From Astragalus membranaceus (Eukaryota; Streptophyta; Magnoliopsida; Fabales; Fabaceae): a stretch of DNA of 64,000 bases. Positions 22,211 to 32,073 of this stretch are shown piece by piece. A model generated the notes under the pieces. It saw nothing but the letters and a program-made list of their open reading frames with translations, was not told the origin of the DNA and made no database searches. A program made the translations under genes and the position numbers. The first letter of the stretch is position 1, and the number at the start of each line of letters is the position of its first letter. The stretch lies in assembly GCA_039519185.1 (NCBI GenBank), contig CM076850.1, positions 92,563,471 to 92,627,470 of the forward strand, written 5' to 3'.

Positions 22211-24213
22211 TAATGCGAATTGCATAATTGGTTTTCGATTTGATTCATTAGTTTGTGTCTAACTGTGAAGTTATTGTAGAATATCGATTGGACAACATTA
22301 TCAATTCTCCCCACCGCCGCAGCCCCAACCCTCTCCCTACTGCGGCGCCGCGCCATTAGGGCTCCACCCTAAGCGCCGTCGTGGCCATCATGGCCTGCTG
22401 GTCCGATGATCTGCTGCAGCTCCGGTCATGGGGCTTCGCTGCGGATCCGCCCCTTGCTTCCTCGTCTTCTCTGCAGGTGGGCCGAAAGGGGGATCTTCCC
22501 TCTCCTTGCGCCATCCCAGCGCCAACATCAACAAGAGAATCTCCCTCACGTGATGGTCTTCTTTTTCCAGAGGTGGAAATGGGTGACAGGTTGCAAGTGA
22601 ATCGAAGCTCTCTCTCTATGGGATCCGGTGGTCCTACTCTCGGAGCTTCAGTCAACGGTGATCAATCAGTGAGCAAGGTTCAATTGGATGCATCAGTCGC
22701 TACTCAGCCCTCTGATGCTGCTCGATCTGTGAGTGGCGTTAAAAGGAAATCTTTTTCTGACGCGCTGAAAGGTATCACTCAAACCCCTAAATCCTTTGCA
22801 GATTTCGATTACAAGCCGAAAACTTGTTTAAAAGGGGATGTTCTTGCTGTTAAAATTTCTGAAGATGAATATCACGCTAGCATTGCTGAATGCGTTAATC
22901 TATTACATGGTAGAATTATTTTGTCCAAAGGAGATAAACCTTATCAGATTAAAGAATTAAAGGAGAAATTGTCTAATATGTGGAATATTTCTACTGATTG
23001 GTCTCTGGTTTCGCTTGGTAAGGGATTTTTTGAATTCTCTTTTGTATCCAATGATGACTTTAGGCGTGTTTGGTCGCTTGGATCTCGTAATCTACATCCG
23101 GGTGTGCTACGTCTGTTTGCCTGGAGACCTGATTTTGATCCTCTTTCTACAAAACAAACCAATGCTCAGTGTTGGGTTAGACTTCATGGTCTTTCCCGGG
23201 AATATTGGAGGTCAAAAATTTTGTTTGAGATTAGTGGTAGCCTAGGAGCTCCTGTTGCATTGGATGAAGCCACTATGAAGAGGACTTTTAGTCACTTTGC
23301 TAGAGTTCTTATTGATGTTGATTTCTCTGAGAAGCTGCATGATCAGTTGTTAGTAGAAAGAGAGGGATTCGCCTTTCTCATCAGAGTGGAATATGAGAGT
23401 ATACCCTTGTTTTGCAACTCTTGTAAATGCATTGGTCATTCTCTCCAGAATTGTAAGATACCTAAAAACGCGGAGATGACTCAAGGTGGCAAGATTCAAC
23501 CTCGAAAGGTGAATCACGTCCCTAGTAAACCATCTCTTCGGTTTGTGCAAAAGACGGATAATGGGAAGAAATCTAATTTGGACGCTGGTCCATCCAAGCT
23601 GCAAGACAATAGTGTGGTTTTGGTGAGAGAAGAAAATGCTCCCGATCGTTTCATGGGTTTTGACAGCATGGTTATCACACCTGAAGAGATGGTTGGGGGT
23701 CATGCTCTTGGTGAAGCACAAAACTGTTCCACCAAGTCTCCCACGACTAGGCTGGATTCTGATGCTTCCTACGCGGTAGAGGCAACTGTTTTATGTAAAA
23801 AAATGGGAGGATATCTCAGATGATGAGGTTGTCTCTAACTCTCAAGCAACAATGAATCTCTTTCGATTGGCGATCCTGTGATTTCGGATTCTGCTTAGAG
23901 GTACTCTGAACCGGTTATGACCAAGCAACAAAAGAAGAAATTGAGGCAAAAAAATGGTTTGGCAGTTGGATACAACACTAGATCCAAAGCTAGCTCAGTT
24001 TCTGTCTCATTTTGATTTGTTGTAGTTTATTATAAACCATGTATTTGGTCTGTTTTTTTCCTTCTTTTGGTTGGTTGGTTTTCAGGAGCCTTCCTAGGTG
24101 TCTCTCTTTGTTTCTTGTTTTTTCTCTGGCCTTGGGTTTTGGTCTGGTCCCCCCTTGGTTTTTTATGTTTTTCTCTTTCTTTTTTAATAGATTTCTCTTT
24201 GCTTAAAAAAAAA
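22211..24213 (+). mobile_element. ORF1-only LINE (L1 type) inserted in Athila
   Basis: The insertion lies exactly between the codons for FAE and ALEQMP of Athila, ends in an AATAGATTTC...TTAAAAAAAAA tail and contains one ORF1 but no endonuclease or reverse transcriptase. After the ORF1 end (near 24016) only about 200 bp of T- and G-rich sequence precede the tail. At most two bases of target duplication can be hidden in the A-run, which is unusual. The 5' part (22211-22380) is non-coding with a GC-rich segment. It could be a defined ORF1-only family or a single deletion product. Confidence 0.8.
22390..24016 (+). pseudogene. LINE ORF1 protein (DUF4283 plus zinc knuckle)
   Basis: ORF1 proteins of plant L1 elements bind element RNA. 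The main frame runs to 23823 and includes a DUF4283-like domain from about residue 135 to 300 (VSLGKGFFEFSF, LHPGVLRLFAWRPDFDP, CWVRLHGLSREYW). A CX2CX4HX4C knuckle (CNSCKCIGHSLQNC) lies near residue 344, with LIRVEYESIPLFC just before it, a very typical plant LINE phrase. An A-run near 23796 shifts the frame. The usual basic tail (MTKQQKKKLRQKNG and YNTRSKA) continues in other frames to 24016, with one more stop near 23896. So it is nearly full-length but lightly broken. Confidence 0.85.
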
Positions 24214-25023
24214 GCTTTAGAGCAAATGCCCATTTATGCAAAGTTTATGAAGGAATTGTTAACCAAGAAGAGGAGATTCAAAGAAGATGAAACGGGGGCT
24301 CTAACCGAAGAGTGTAGTGCCATTATCCAAAGGAAGCTTCCTCCTAAGTTGAAAGATCCCGAAAGTTTCACCATACCTTGCACAATTGGTAACTTGACAA
24401 TAGGCAAGGCTCTTTGTGATTTGGGCGCAAGCATTAATCTAGTGCCCTTGTCTATGTTGAAGAAACTTGGAGGAGGTGAGGTGAAACCAACGAGGATGTC
24501 TTTGCAACTTGCTGATAGATCTATAAAGCAGCCTTATGGAGTCTTGGAAGATGTTCTCGTAAGAGTTGATAAATTTTTATTTCCTGTTGATTTTGTGATT
24601 CTTCACATGGAGGAAGATGCAGGGGTACCACTTCTCCATGGTAGACCATTTTTAACCACTGGGCGAGCCTTGATAGATGTACAACAGGGTAAGCTAATTC
24701 TAAGGTTCCAAGATGAGAAGGTGACTTTTAATGTTTTTGAAGCTATGCGCCACCCGGATGACCAGGGTAAATGTTTTAGGGTGGATGTGATTGAAGACTC
24801 AATGCAAGAAACCTTTAGACATGATTCACCCTCTCCTCCATTAGAGAAGGTAATTGTGAATTCTATTGAGGGGTTAGATGAAAACTTGGGCAGTGAAATA
24901 GAAGACTGCATTCTACAGTTTGAAGCTTCCCAGGTAGAAAGGGTCTTCAAGAAAAAAGAAGAGTTGAGCAGGGGGGAGAGTCTAGAAAAAGGAACTCCAG
25001 AATCGAAACAACTCCCCCCCCCC
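24214..25023 (+). pseudogene. Athila gag end and aspartic protease
   Basis: The frame resumes with ALEQMPIYAKFMKELL, the usual Athila linker, and continues to the protease active-site motif LCDLGASINLVPLSM (about 24412-24456). LLHGRPFLTTGRALIDV follows, the conserved C-terminal protease segment. The protease would cut the gag-pol polyprotein. A run of ten C residues at 25014-25023 ends this frame; the following RT lies in a different frame, so a length change in the C-run is the likely break. Confidence 0.85.
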
Positions 25024-25025
25024 AT

Positions 25026-26810
25026 TTGAAGTACGTATTCCTTGGGAGTGATGATCGATATCCAGCTATCATCAGTAGTTCTTTGACCAAGTTGGAAGAG
25101 GAAAAACTGATGAGGGTGTTGAGAAGTAACAAAACTGCTTTAGGTTGGACTATCTCCGACCTTAAGGGGATTAGTCCGGCTTTTTGCATGCATAAGATCA
25201 AGCTTCAGGAAGAATTCAAATCGGTGATTCAACCACAGCGAAGATTAAATCCTACCATGAAAGATGTGGTGAGGAAGGAAGTCTTGAAGCTCTTAGATGC
25301 TGGGATGATTTATCCCATTTCAGACAGCTCGTGGGTGAGTCCGGTTCATGTGGTTCCCAAGAAGGGTGGTATGACAGTGGTTAAAAATGAGAGGAATGAG
25401 CTAATTTCCACTCGCACAGTCACAGGGTGGAGGATGTGCATTGACTACCGGATATTAAACCAAGTCACTCGGAAGGACAACTTCCCATTACCATTCATGG
25501 ATCAGATGCTGGAAAGATTAGCTGGAGAAGCTTTTTATTGCTTCCTGGATGGATACTCGGGGTACAACCAAATAGCAGTTGATCCTGAAGATCAAGAGAA
25601 GACCGCTTTTACATGTCTGTTTGGTGTGTTTGCATATCAGAGGATGCCCTTCGGTTTATGCAATGCTCCTGCAACTTTTCAAAGGTGCGTGCTTTCTATA
25701 TTCTCTTATATGATGGAAAATGCTATTGAGGTATTTATGGATGACTTTTCTGGACCGTGCTATGATTCTTGTTTGTCTAATCTTGATGCATTTTTGAAAA
25801 GATGCACAGAAACCAATCTAGTTTTGAATTGGGAAAAGTGTCTCTTGATGGTTCAAGAAGGAATAGTTCTTGGCCATAAGATCTCGGCAAAAGGCATTGA
25901 GGTTGACCAAGCAAAAATTGAAGTGATAGAAAAATTACCTCCTCCTCTGAATGTAAAAGGAGTGAGAAGTTTTTTAGGACACACCGGATTCTATCGACGT
26001 TTCATAAAAGACTTCTCCAAGATTGCAAAACCTTTATGCAATCTACTTGTTAAAGAGAATGAATTCGTTTTTGATAATGTCTATCTTTGTGCTTTTAATG
26101 TATTAAAGGAAAAATTGATTTCTGCTCCAGTCATTGTAGCCCCTAACTGGGATATTCCCTTTGAGTTAATGTGTGGTGCTAGTGATTATGCAGTGGGTGC
26201 TGTGCTGGGGCAAAGATCAGAGAAATTTTTTCATGTCATATATTATGCTAGCAAGGCTTTAAATGACAATCAGGTGAATTATGCAACAACTGAAAAAGAA
26301 CTTCTAGCCATAGTATTCGCATTGGAAAAATTTCGTTCCTATTTGGTTGGATCTAAAGTGATTGTTTTCACTGACCATGTTGCGATAAAATATTTGCTAA
26401 CCAAGGGCGAGTCTAAGCCTCGACTCCTTAGATGGATTTTGCTTTTGCAGGAATTCGACTTGGAGATCAAGGACAAAAAGGGGAGCGAGAACGTGGTCGC
26501 AGATCATTTGTCTAGACTGGATAACAAAGAAGTGACTGCTCGGGAGAAAGAAATCCTTGAAGAGTTCCCCGATGAGAAGTTGTTTGCAATCGAAGAGAGA
26601 CAGTGGTTTGCCGACATAGCAAATTACAAGGCAGGCGGAACGGTCCCAGAAGACTTCACATGGCAACAAAAGAAGAAATTCCTTTGTGATGCCCAACATT
26701 ACCTTTGGGATGATCCCTTTCTCTTCAAGGTTGGGAACGCACAGCAGCAAAGGTACTCCAATCTGGTTTCTATTGGCCATCCGTCTTTAAGGATGCGCAA
26801 AATCATGTAA
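25026..26810 (+). pseudogene. Athila reverse transcriptase and RNase H
   Basis: The frame covers RT with [42 protein letters not shown] (here [14 protein letters not shown]) and the catalytic FMDDFS near residue 237. The connection domain ([19 protein letters not shown]) and RNase H follow. The first RNase H aspartate, normally in a DASDYA-type motif, is glycine here ([14 protein letters not shown], near residue 382), which should abolish RNase H activity. The later acidic positions (TEKELLA and [10 protein letters not shown]) remain. The frame then runs into the integrase zinc-finger region, most of which is deleted near 26741-26750, causing a shift and a stop at 26808. Confidence 0.9.
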
Positions 26811-27790
26811 AAAGTTGTGACAAGTGCCAGAGGACTGGCAATATTTGACGTAAGGGGGAGATGCCATTGAACCCTATACTTGAAGTAGAAGTGTTCGATT
26901 GTTGGGGCATTGACTTCATGGGACCCTTCCCACCATCTCATTCGTGTCAATATATTTTGGTGGCGGTAGACTATCTTTCTAAATCGGTAGAAGCCATTGC
27001 CACTTCCAAAAATGATTCCCAAACTGTGGTAAAATTTGTGAAGAAAAACATTTTCTCAAGATTTGGTGTGCCAAGAGTCTTGATCAGTGATGGGGGTAGC
27101 CATTTTTGTAACACTCAGCTTAGTAATGTACTATCCAGGTATAGTGTAAAACATAAAGTGTCAACCCCTTATCAACCTCAGTGCAATGGTCAAGTAGAAG
27201 TGTCAAATAGAGAAATCAAGAGAATCTTAGAGAAGACAGTGGGGAACTCAAGGAAAGATTGGACCGTCAAGATAGGTGATACACTTTGGGCATACAAGAC
27301 AGCTTATAATACACCCTTGGGCATGTCACCGTACCAATTGGTTTATGGCAAATCTTGTCATTTGCCGGTTGAACTTGAGCACAAAGTGTATTGGGCGTTG
27401 AAATTCTTGAATTTTGACCCCGCATTAAGTGGAGAGAAGAGAATCCTACAACTTCATGGGTTAGATGAGATGCGGCTGCACGCATATGAGAACAATAGGA
27501 TCTACAAAGAGAAAATGAACGTGTACCATGACAAACACATTTCAAGAAAAGAATTTCATCCTGGACAACAAGTGTTGTTGTTTAATTCGAAACTCAAGTT
27601 GTTTCCAGGGAAGTTGAAATCCAAGTGGTCAGGACCTTTTGTTGTTAAAGAAGTGACACCGTACGGAGGAATAGAAGTGGAAGAGCCAGAGTCCAAAAGA
27701 TCTTTTGAGGTCAATGGACAAAGGCTAAAGCCATACCTTGGTGATGCGGTGGAAAAAGCTCAAATGGTTCTCATGTTGAGAGACCCATAA
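26811..27790 (+). pseudogene. Athila integrase core and C-terminus
   Basis: Integrase joins element DNA to the chromosome. The core carries the D-D-E residues in [20 protein letters not shown] and the EVSNREIKR stretch, then [24 protein letters not shown]-terminal segment with [14 protein letters not shown] is typical of Athila. The HHCC zinc-finger half upstream is mostly lost by the deletion near 26745; only a CDKCQRTGN remnant remains at about 26818-26844, followed by a stop. The frame from 26861 to 27790 is otherwise uninterrupted. Confidence 0.88.
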
Positions 27791-27805
27791 GGGCCTAAAA
27801 GACGT

Positions 27806-27846
27806 CAAGCTAGTGACGTTAAAGAAGCGCTTAGTGGGAGGCAACC
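27806..27846 (+). other. Conserved post-pol motif
   Basis: GACGTTAAAGAAGCGCTTAG plus GGGAGGCAACCC follows the integrase stop within 20 bases. The same motif occurs after the gag-like ORF of the nested element (17087-17120). GGG...CCC ends suggest a small hairpin. I recall this motif from many plant Athila/Tat elements. Its role is unknown. Confidence 0.6.
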
Positions 27847-27932
27847 CATGGTAGAGGTAACAAGTCTTTATTTTATTTTATTCTTTTTAGTCTTTAGTCT
27901 ACCTTTAATTTATAAAAAAAGGAGGGGGGGGT

Positions 27933-28096
27933 TTCGCATCGCGACGGGATCAAAGTTTTCCAAAGCAGAAGTTTATGCCACTCATCGCGTCGCGATGAGC
28001 CTGCTTGGCATCGCGATGCGACCAAAATTTTTCAAGGCAGAAGTTTCTGCCACTCATCGCGTCGCGATGAACATGTTTCGCGTCGCGATGCGACGT
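27933..28096. repeat. TCGCGTCGCGATG repeat cluster
   Basis: At least five copies of (A/G)TCGCG(T/A)CGCGATG-like palindromic words lie in about 165 bp, with a longer unit (CAGAAGTTT.TGCCACTCATCGCGTCGCGATGA split across copies) repeated twice. The same CGTCGCGA words occur in the Athila LTRs (14137-14212 and 31567-31631). The cluster lies in the leader before the third ORF. Confidence 0.7.
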
Positions 28097-28252
28097 TTCC
28101 CCCTTAAAACCGTTCAGCAAAACACATTCCAGCACTCCCCCCCTCATTTTTGTGCAAACTACAAACACCCCCTCCCCTCTTTACGGTTTTCGATCAAATT
28201 GGTGGTGGATTAACACAATTTGACACGGATTCTCCTTCTTCAACATCTCCAG

Positions 28253-28828
28253 GTAACCATGATTCTCAATCTCATGCATTAAATTTCAAGTTTTTATTGG
28301 TTATGTGGTTGAATGGGGGGGGTACGAATTGTGGGGCTAGAAGTAACATTAGGAAATTGGTGATTGTTCCACTCATATTAATGTGCATAATTGTTGATTC
28401 TTTGAAGGGGAGGAGGTGTAGTTTGAATTGGAGAAGAAATTTTTTTCTTTCTATGGTGTAGTTGAGGTGTTTTGTTAAAATGTCTCAATGAAGTTTTAGT
28501 GTAGGAGAGGTGTCTGATTAAAAGCCCCAATGAAATTTTGGTATGTAAACCAGGTGTTTGTTGAAATTCCCCAATGAAATTTTCTTTGCTCAAATGTTGC
28601 TCTAGTATGTCAGTGCCTAGGGAACTCTAAGGTAGACGATTTTGTGTTGCATTTGGGAATGAGATTTCATTCGTGTAAATATTGTCATCACATGCATTTG
28701 TGTCTAAGATGGGCAGTGACCTTGTGTTGTCTTGTGTTGTAAAAGTCTCGGTTGTTTGAAATTATTAATGCAATTGTTAAGTGGAACCTACACCAATGGT
28801 TCCCTGGGAACTATTACAAGTTTTGCAG
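28253..28828 (+). other. Putative intron in the third-ORF leader
   Basis: A donor CCAG|GTAACC at 28253 and an acceptor preceded by a T-rich tract (TTTTGCAG, ending 28828) bracket a non-coding stretch. The ATG of the third ORF lies 23 bases after the acceptor. Splicing is a known way to express the third ORF of Athila elements, so this is a reasonable inference without transcript proof. Confidence 0.4.
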
Positions 28829-28851
28829 GAATTTTTCATACAAGTGAGCAA

Positions 28852-30049
28852 ATGGGAAAGCCAACCAAGACCGGTCCTACAAAGAGAAGGCGGGGGGAAC
28901 CAAGGGAGGAAGAACCCTCATTTGATGCCGAAAGGTTCAAATCAGTCGAGCACGAGAAGCGGTTCCAAAATGTGGTGAAGGGAAAGAAGTTCAACCCGGA
29001 GCGAGCTTTTGATCTAAGCACTGGAGAATTTCCTATAATAAGCTCCACGCTCCGGGAAATGGGTTGGCTCACTCGCAACTCCATGATCAAGCAGGCCAAC
29101 CAGAGCATAGTGAGCGAGTTCTACGCCAATGCTTACTGGGCAACTGAAAAGGATAAGTCTACAATTTTCTTTGTTCGGGGCTAAAGTGTATCCTATTCAC
29201 CAAAGAGTATAAATCAACTGTTGGGGCTACCTGCATATTCATCATGTGCAATGAGAGATGCATTCATAGCCAACAAGAGGGACATTGATTATGCGGGGAT
29301 ACTCAGAATTGTGCCGTCCTGGGGCACAATGGGTCAAGTATGCACCAGGGTTACAAAGTTTTCCCTGTCGCTTCAGCAACATGGCATTGAAGCCTATCCC
29401 TAAGGCTTGGAATGCATTTTTCCATCAAAATATTGTGTCATGCTCCAACTCCTCAGATGTTCTCGTTATAAAGGCAATGGGGCTATTGGGAATCATGAAA
29501 GGAAAAAAGTTGGACTTAGGGGAAATCATATCAGAAAACATTGCTGAAATAGCACAATGTCCTAAAGCCAGATTGGGGCATGCCTCCCTTATCCATTTTT
29601 TGTGCACACAGCAGGGCTTCCAGGAGAGACCAGATGATCTTCCAATTGAACCCCGGGAGCCGATTACAGCAACATGGATTCTCAAGCAACCAGATGGGCC
29701 GATTAAGGGACCAGCTCCACCACCGGCAGGCGAGCACTCACCTCCACCTCAGCAGCAACCAGCAGCTCCAACTGATCAGCAGCATCTTTACAGCGATCCC
29801 TCGTTCCAGTATGAGCTCATGATGGCCAACTGGTGCGGGATGTCTATGTTATGTCAGCAGCAGGGCTTAGATATCTCCTTCCTGGCAACACCCCGTGTTG
29901 CCAATGCTGCCCAGCAGTTTATGGCCCAGCGCAGAGGTGCTGACGCTGCAGGTCCATCATCATCAGCCCCAGCAGAGGAGCCGCAGGATACTCAGGATCC
30001 ATTATTACAAGGGGATGACTACATTGAGCGTCACATATCATTTTCTTGA
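28852..30049 (+). pseudogene. Athila third ORF (env-position, plant transposon protein type)
   Basis: The frame starts MGKPTKTGPTKRRRGEPR, with a basic nuclear-signal-like stretch. It continues with FNPERAFDL, MGWLTRNSM and SEFYANAYWA, stopping at 29184. Sequence similar in style continues in other frames (SINQLLGLPAY, then KAWNAFFHQNIVSCSNSSD, GLLGIMKGKKLDLGEII and HASLIHFLCTQQGF) to a proline and glutamine-rich tail ending 30049. The pattern resembles the putative plant transposon protein domain often annotated downstream of Athila pol. No signal peptide or transmembrane helix is seen, so an envelope role is not supported here. At least two frameshifts make it a pseudogene. It occupies the position of the env-like ORF. 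Confidence 0.7.
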
Positions 30050-31310
30050 GCAGGGGGGTTCATTGTTACTATTTACCTTTTTTGAGACATTGTTATTTTG
30101 GGATTCTTATCTTTATGTCTGTTTGATTTTGCTTTGTGCATTTTGGTCTGTACTATGCTGATATAACTTATACAGTGATTTTGAGGCACCACAACTTTGA
30201 ATTCATAGTTGCATCTTCAATGATGATGAGGATTGTGGTTGTTTAGCTTAATATGTTTTGCATTTTACCATGTGATCACTTTCGCATCAATTTTTATCAT
30301 CAGGTAGTGTCAGTGGTTAAGACAAAGGTTGAGGAAAATCTGGATCATCTGTTGGCAAGCTTCCGAGAGTTCAATCTCTTACAATCTCAGTCGTGAGGTT
30401 TGAGCCTAAACACTTATGTCATTGATTGTGTGGACATTCCTTGCATGTATTATTCTGCAGAACTTGAACTTGTGCTTAATTGTCTTGCATTTGATTTACA
30501 TACACACTGAGGCAATTCTTCTTAGAAACCCAGAGCCGTTCAAACCACCTAATAATTACTTATCCATTGTTAGCCCCATTGAGCCTAATTGTTCTTATTA
30601 TTATTCTGTTCTGACATAGACCACACCATGCAAATTAAATTCATAGTTGTCCTCTTGACTTGGAGTTAGGTAGGCAAATGTATGCATGTGTGGGAAAGAT
30701 CTAAGTTTGGGGTTGCTCATGGAATAGCAACAACATAAGTTTGGGGTGGTATATCAAGAGAAGGAGATATGAAAAATAAATATAAATATATAATAAAAAT
30801 CCTTCTCTTGTGGAATGTTGTTGGGAACAATAGAGAGTGGTGAGTGGTGAGATTGTTAAAATGTGATAAAAAGGGAATAGGTCCTAACTCCAAGTTGGTA
30901 GCCTACCTACCCAAATATTATCCACCCGTACCTAAGCCACATTACAACCTTTAAGTCCTCAAAAAGTGTGTGTGCATTTCATTATGTGTAGACTTTTCTA
31001 GAACCTATTCAAGCCTATGAAACGATGGTGCATGTATTGTGAATTGAGTGACTACCTGATACACTTCAGAAAAGAGAGGCAATTTGTGAGATGTGTGAAA
31101 AAGAGGGAACTTGAGAATGCTTGCCTCTATATGATCTTGTGTTTTCCAATTCAATTGTCTTACTATTACATTATGTTGGATGATGACTTTTGATGTGCTG
31201 AAGTATCTAATGGTTTGTGCGAAAGGTGTGAAAGCTGAATAAAAAATATTTTGCCACGGCCTGAATTGAATGATTGCTTGAGGACAAGCAAAACTCCAAG
31301 TTTGGGGTTG
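30050..31310 (+). other. Athila 3' untranslated region with repeated purine-tract motif
   Basis: The stretch has no ORF but contains the word AAGTTTGGGGT three times: at about 30708, 30739 and 31299, the last adjoining the 3' LTR as its polypurine tract. TTGAGGACAAGCAAAACTCC before the last copy resembles the GAGGACAAACAAAAGTTAAG before the 3' LTR of the nested element, so this 3' context is shared by both. Confidence 0.7.
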
Positions 31311-31768
31311 TGTTGACTCATCGTCATATGTATATGGTTGTTCAGTTTATAAGCCAAAAGCGCTGTTATTTGGTTGTATTTCAGTTAATTGTCAGGGGAA
31401 TTAGCGTAGATTTAGATTGATGTATTAGGATTGAATTGTAAGCTATTTCCCTCATCCCTAGTGCCAATTGCAATGGAAGACCTTCAATTTGATGTGGCGT
31501 CAACTAGCGAACCAGACACTTGCCTAGTGATGCAACAGAGAAAAGAAGGAAAAGTTTGTGCCATTCTTCGCGTCGCGACTAACAGGCTTCGCGTCGCGAA
31601 GCAGCATTTTTCAGCACCATCGCGTCGCGACGGATGACAGAAAGTTTAGCTTTTTAAGCGAAATTGCAGAGTTTTCTACGCACTGCTTCTTGGATGCGAA
31701 AATAGGGTTTTGGAGCTGCGAACAAGGGCAAGGAATGGAGCTTCTCTACACTAGGGAACAAGGAATTG
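31311..31768 (+). repeat. Athila 3' LTR, truncated
   Basis: This matches 13882-14344 with roughly twenty substitutions and one 5-bp indel in the CATCGCGTCGCG region. It ends abruptly after GGAACAAGGAATTGA, where the 5' LTR goes on with AGGATCC. The sequence to the right belongs to a Tat-type element, so the end was lost by deletion or recombination. Relative to the 5' copy this LTR keeps more CG pairs. Confidence 0.85.
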
Positions 31769-31891
31769 ATGGGGCGCGTCGTTTGAAGGTGACTGGAGTA
31801 ATGATGGCGCTTCGTCTCACGCACGTGCCACAGAGGCTAGTGATGGGACGCGTCGCCTAGGCCCAGGCCCAATTCGTGGCCTTTGGTTCCC

Positions 31892-31899
31892 TATATATA
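31892..31899 (+). promoter_or_regulatory. TATA box of the antisense ORF
   Basis: TATATATA preceded by TTCCC and followed by a G-run and a leader lies about 175 bases before the ATG at 32074. It faces opposite to the element's own transcription. The surrounding 31769-31890 is GC-rich, with three ACGCGTCG-type words and GGCCCAGGCCCA, a motif like plant TCP sites. Confidence 0.55.
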
Positions 31900-32073
31900 T
31901 GGGGGGAACCTTCTTCATTTGCACTGGTTTTTTGCAAACTGATCTGAGCACCGATCTTAACATCGTTACTTAGTGCCTCCTTCTTTTGAACTGCCGATTC
32001 AAAATACCGTGGCGAGAGTCTCAGCCTTTTGGTCCAGCAAGATCGTCAAAGTACGCAATCAAGTTTAGTGACA

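Larger units (their letters stand above)
13882..31768 (+). mobile_element. Athila-type Ty3/gypsy element, nested and 3'-truncated
   Basis: The order is 5' LTR (13882-20333, interrupted), tRNA-Asp PBS, gag, protease, RT-RNase H, integrase, a post-pol motif, a third ORF and a 3' LTR start at 31311. The first 458 bp of both LTRs match, beginning TGTTGACTCATCG. The 3' LTR then stops abruptly at 31768 where Tat-element sequence begins, so no right target duplication exists. The left flank is TCTAA within CACTA sequence. Two younger insertions sit inside: a gag-only LTR element in the 5' LTR and a LINE between gag and protease. Every coding part has at least one break, so the copy is inactive. Confidence 0.9.

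Noticed and set aside
24603..25025. 140-codon minus-strand frame
   Set aside because: It is antisense to the Athila protease, which has the convincing motifs.
27902..28100. CRISPR-like look of repeated CGCG words
   Set aside because: Repeat units and spacings are irregular and the setting is a plant retrotransposon; CRISPR arrays are prokaryotic.
28852..30049. True envelope glycoprotein
   Set aside because: No signal peptide, transmembrane segment or glycoprotein-like cysteine pattern is visible; only the position matches.
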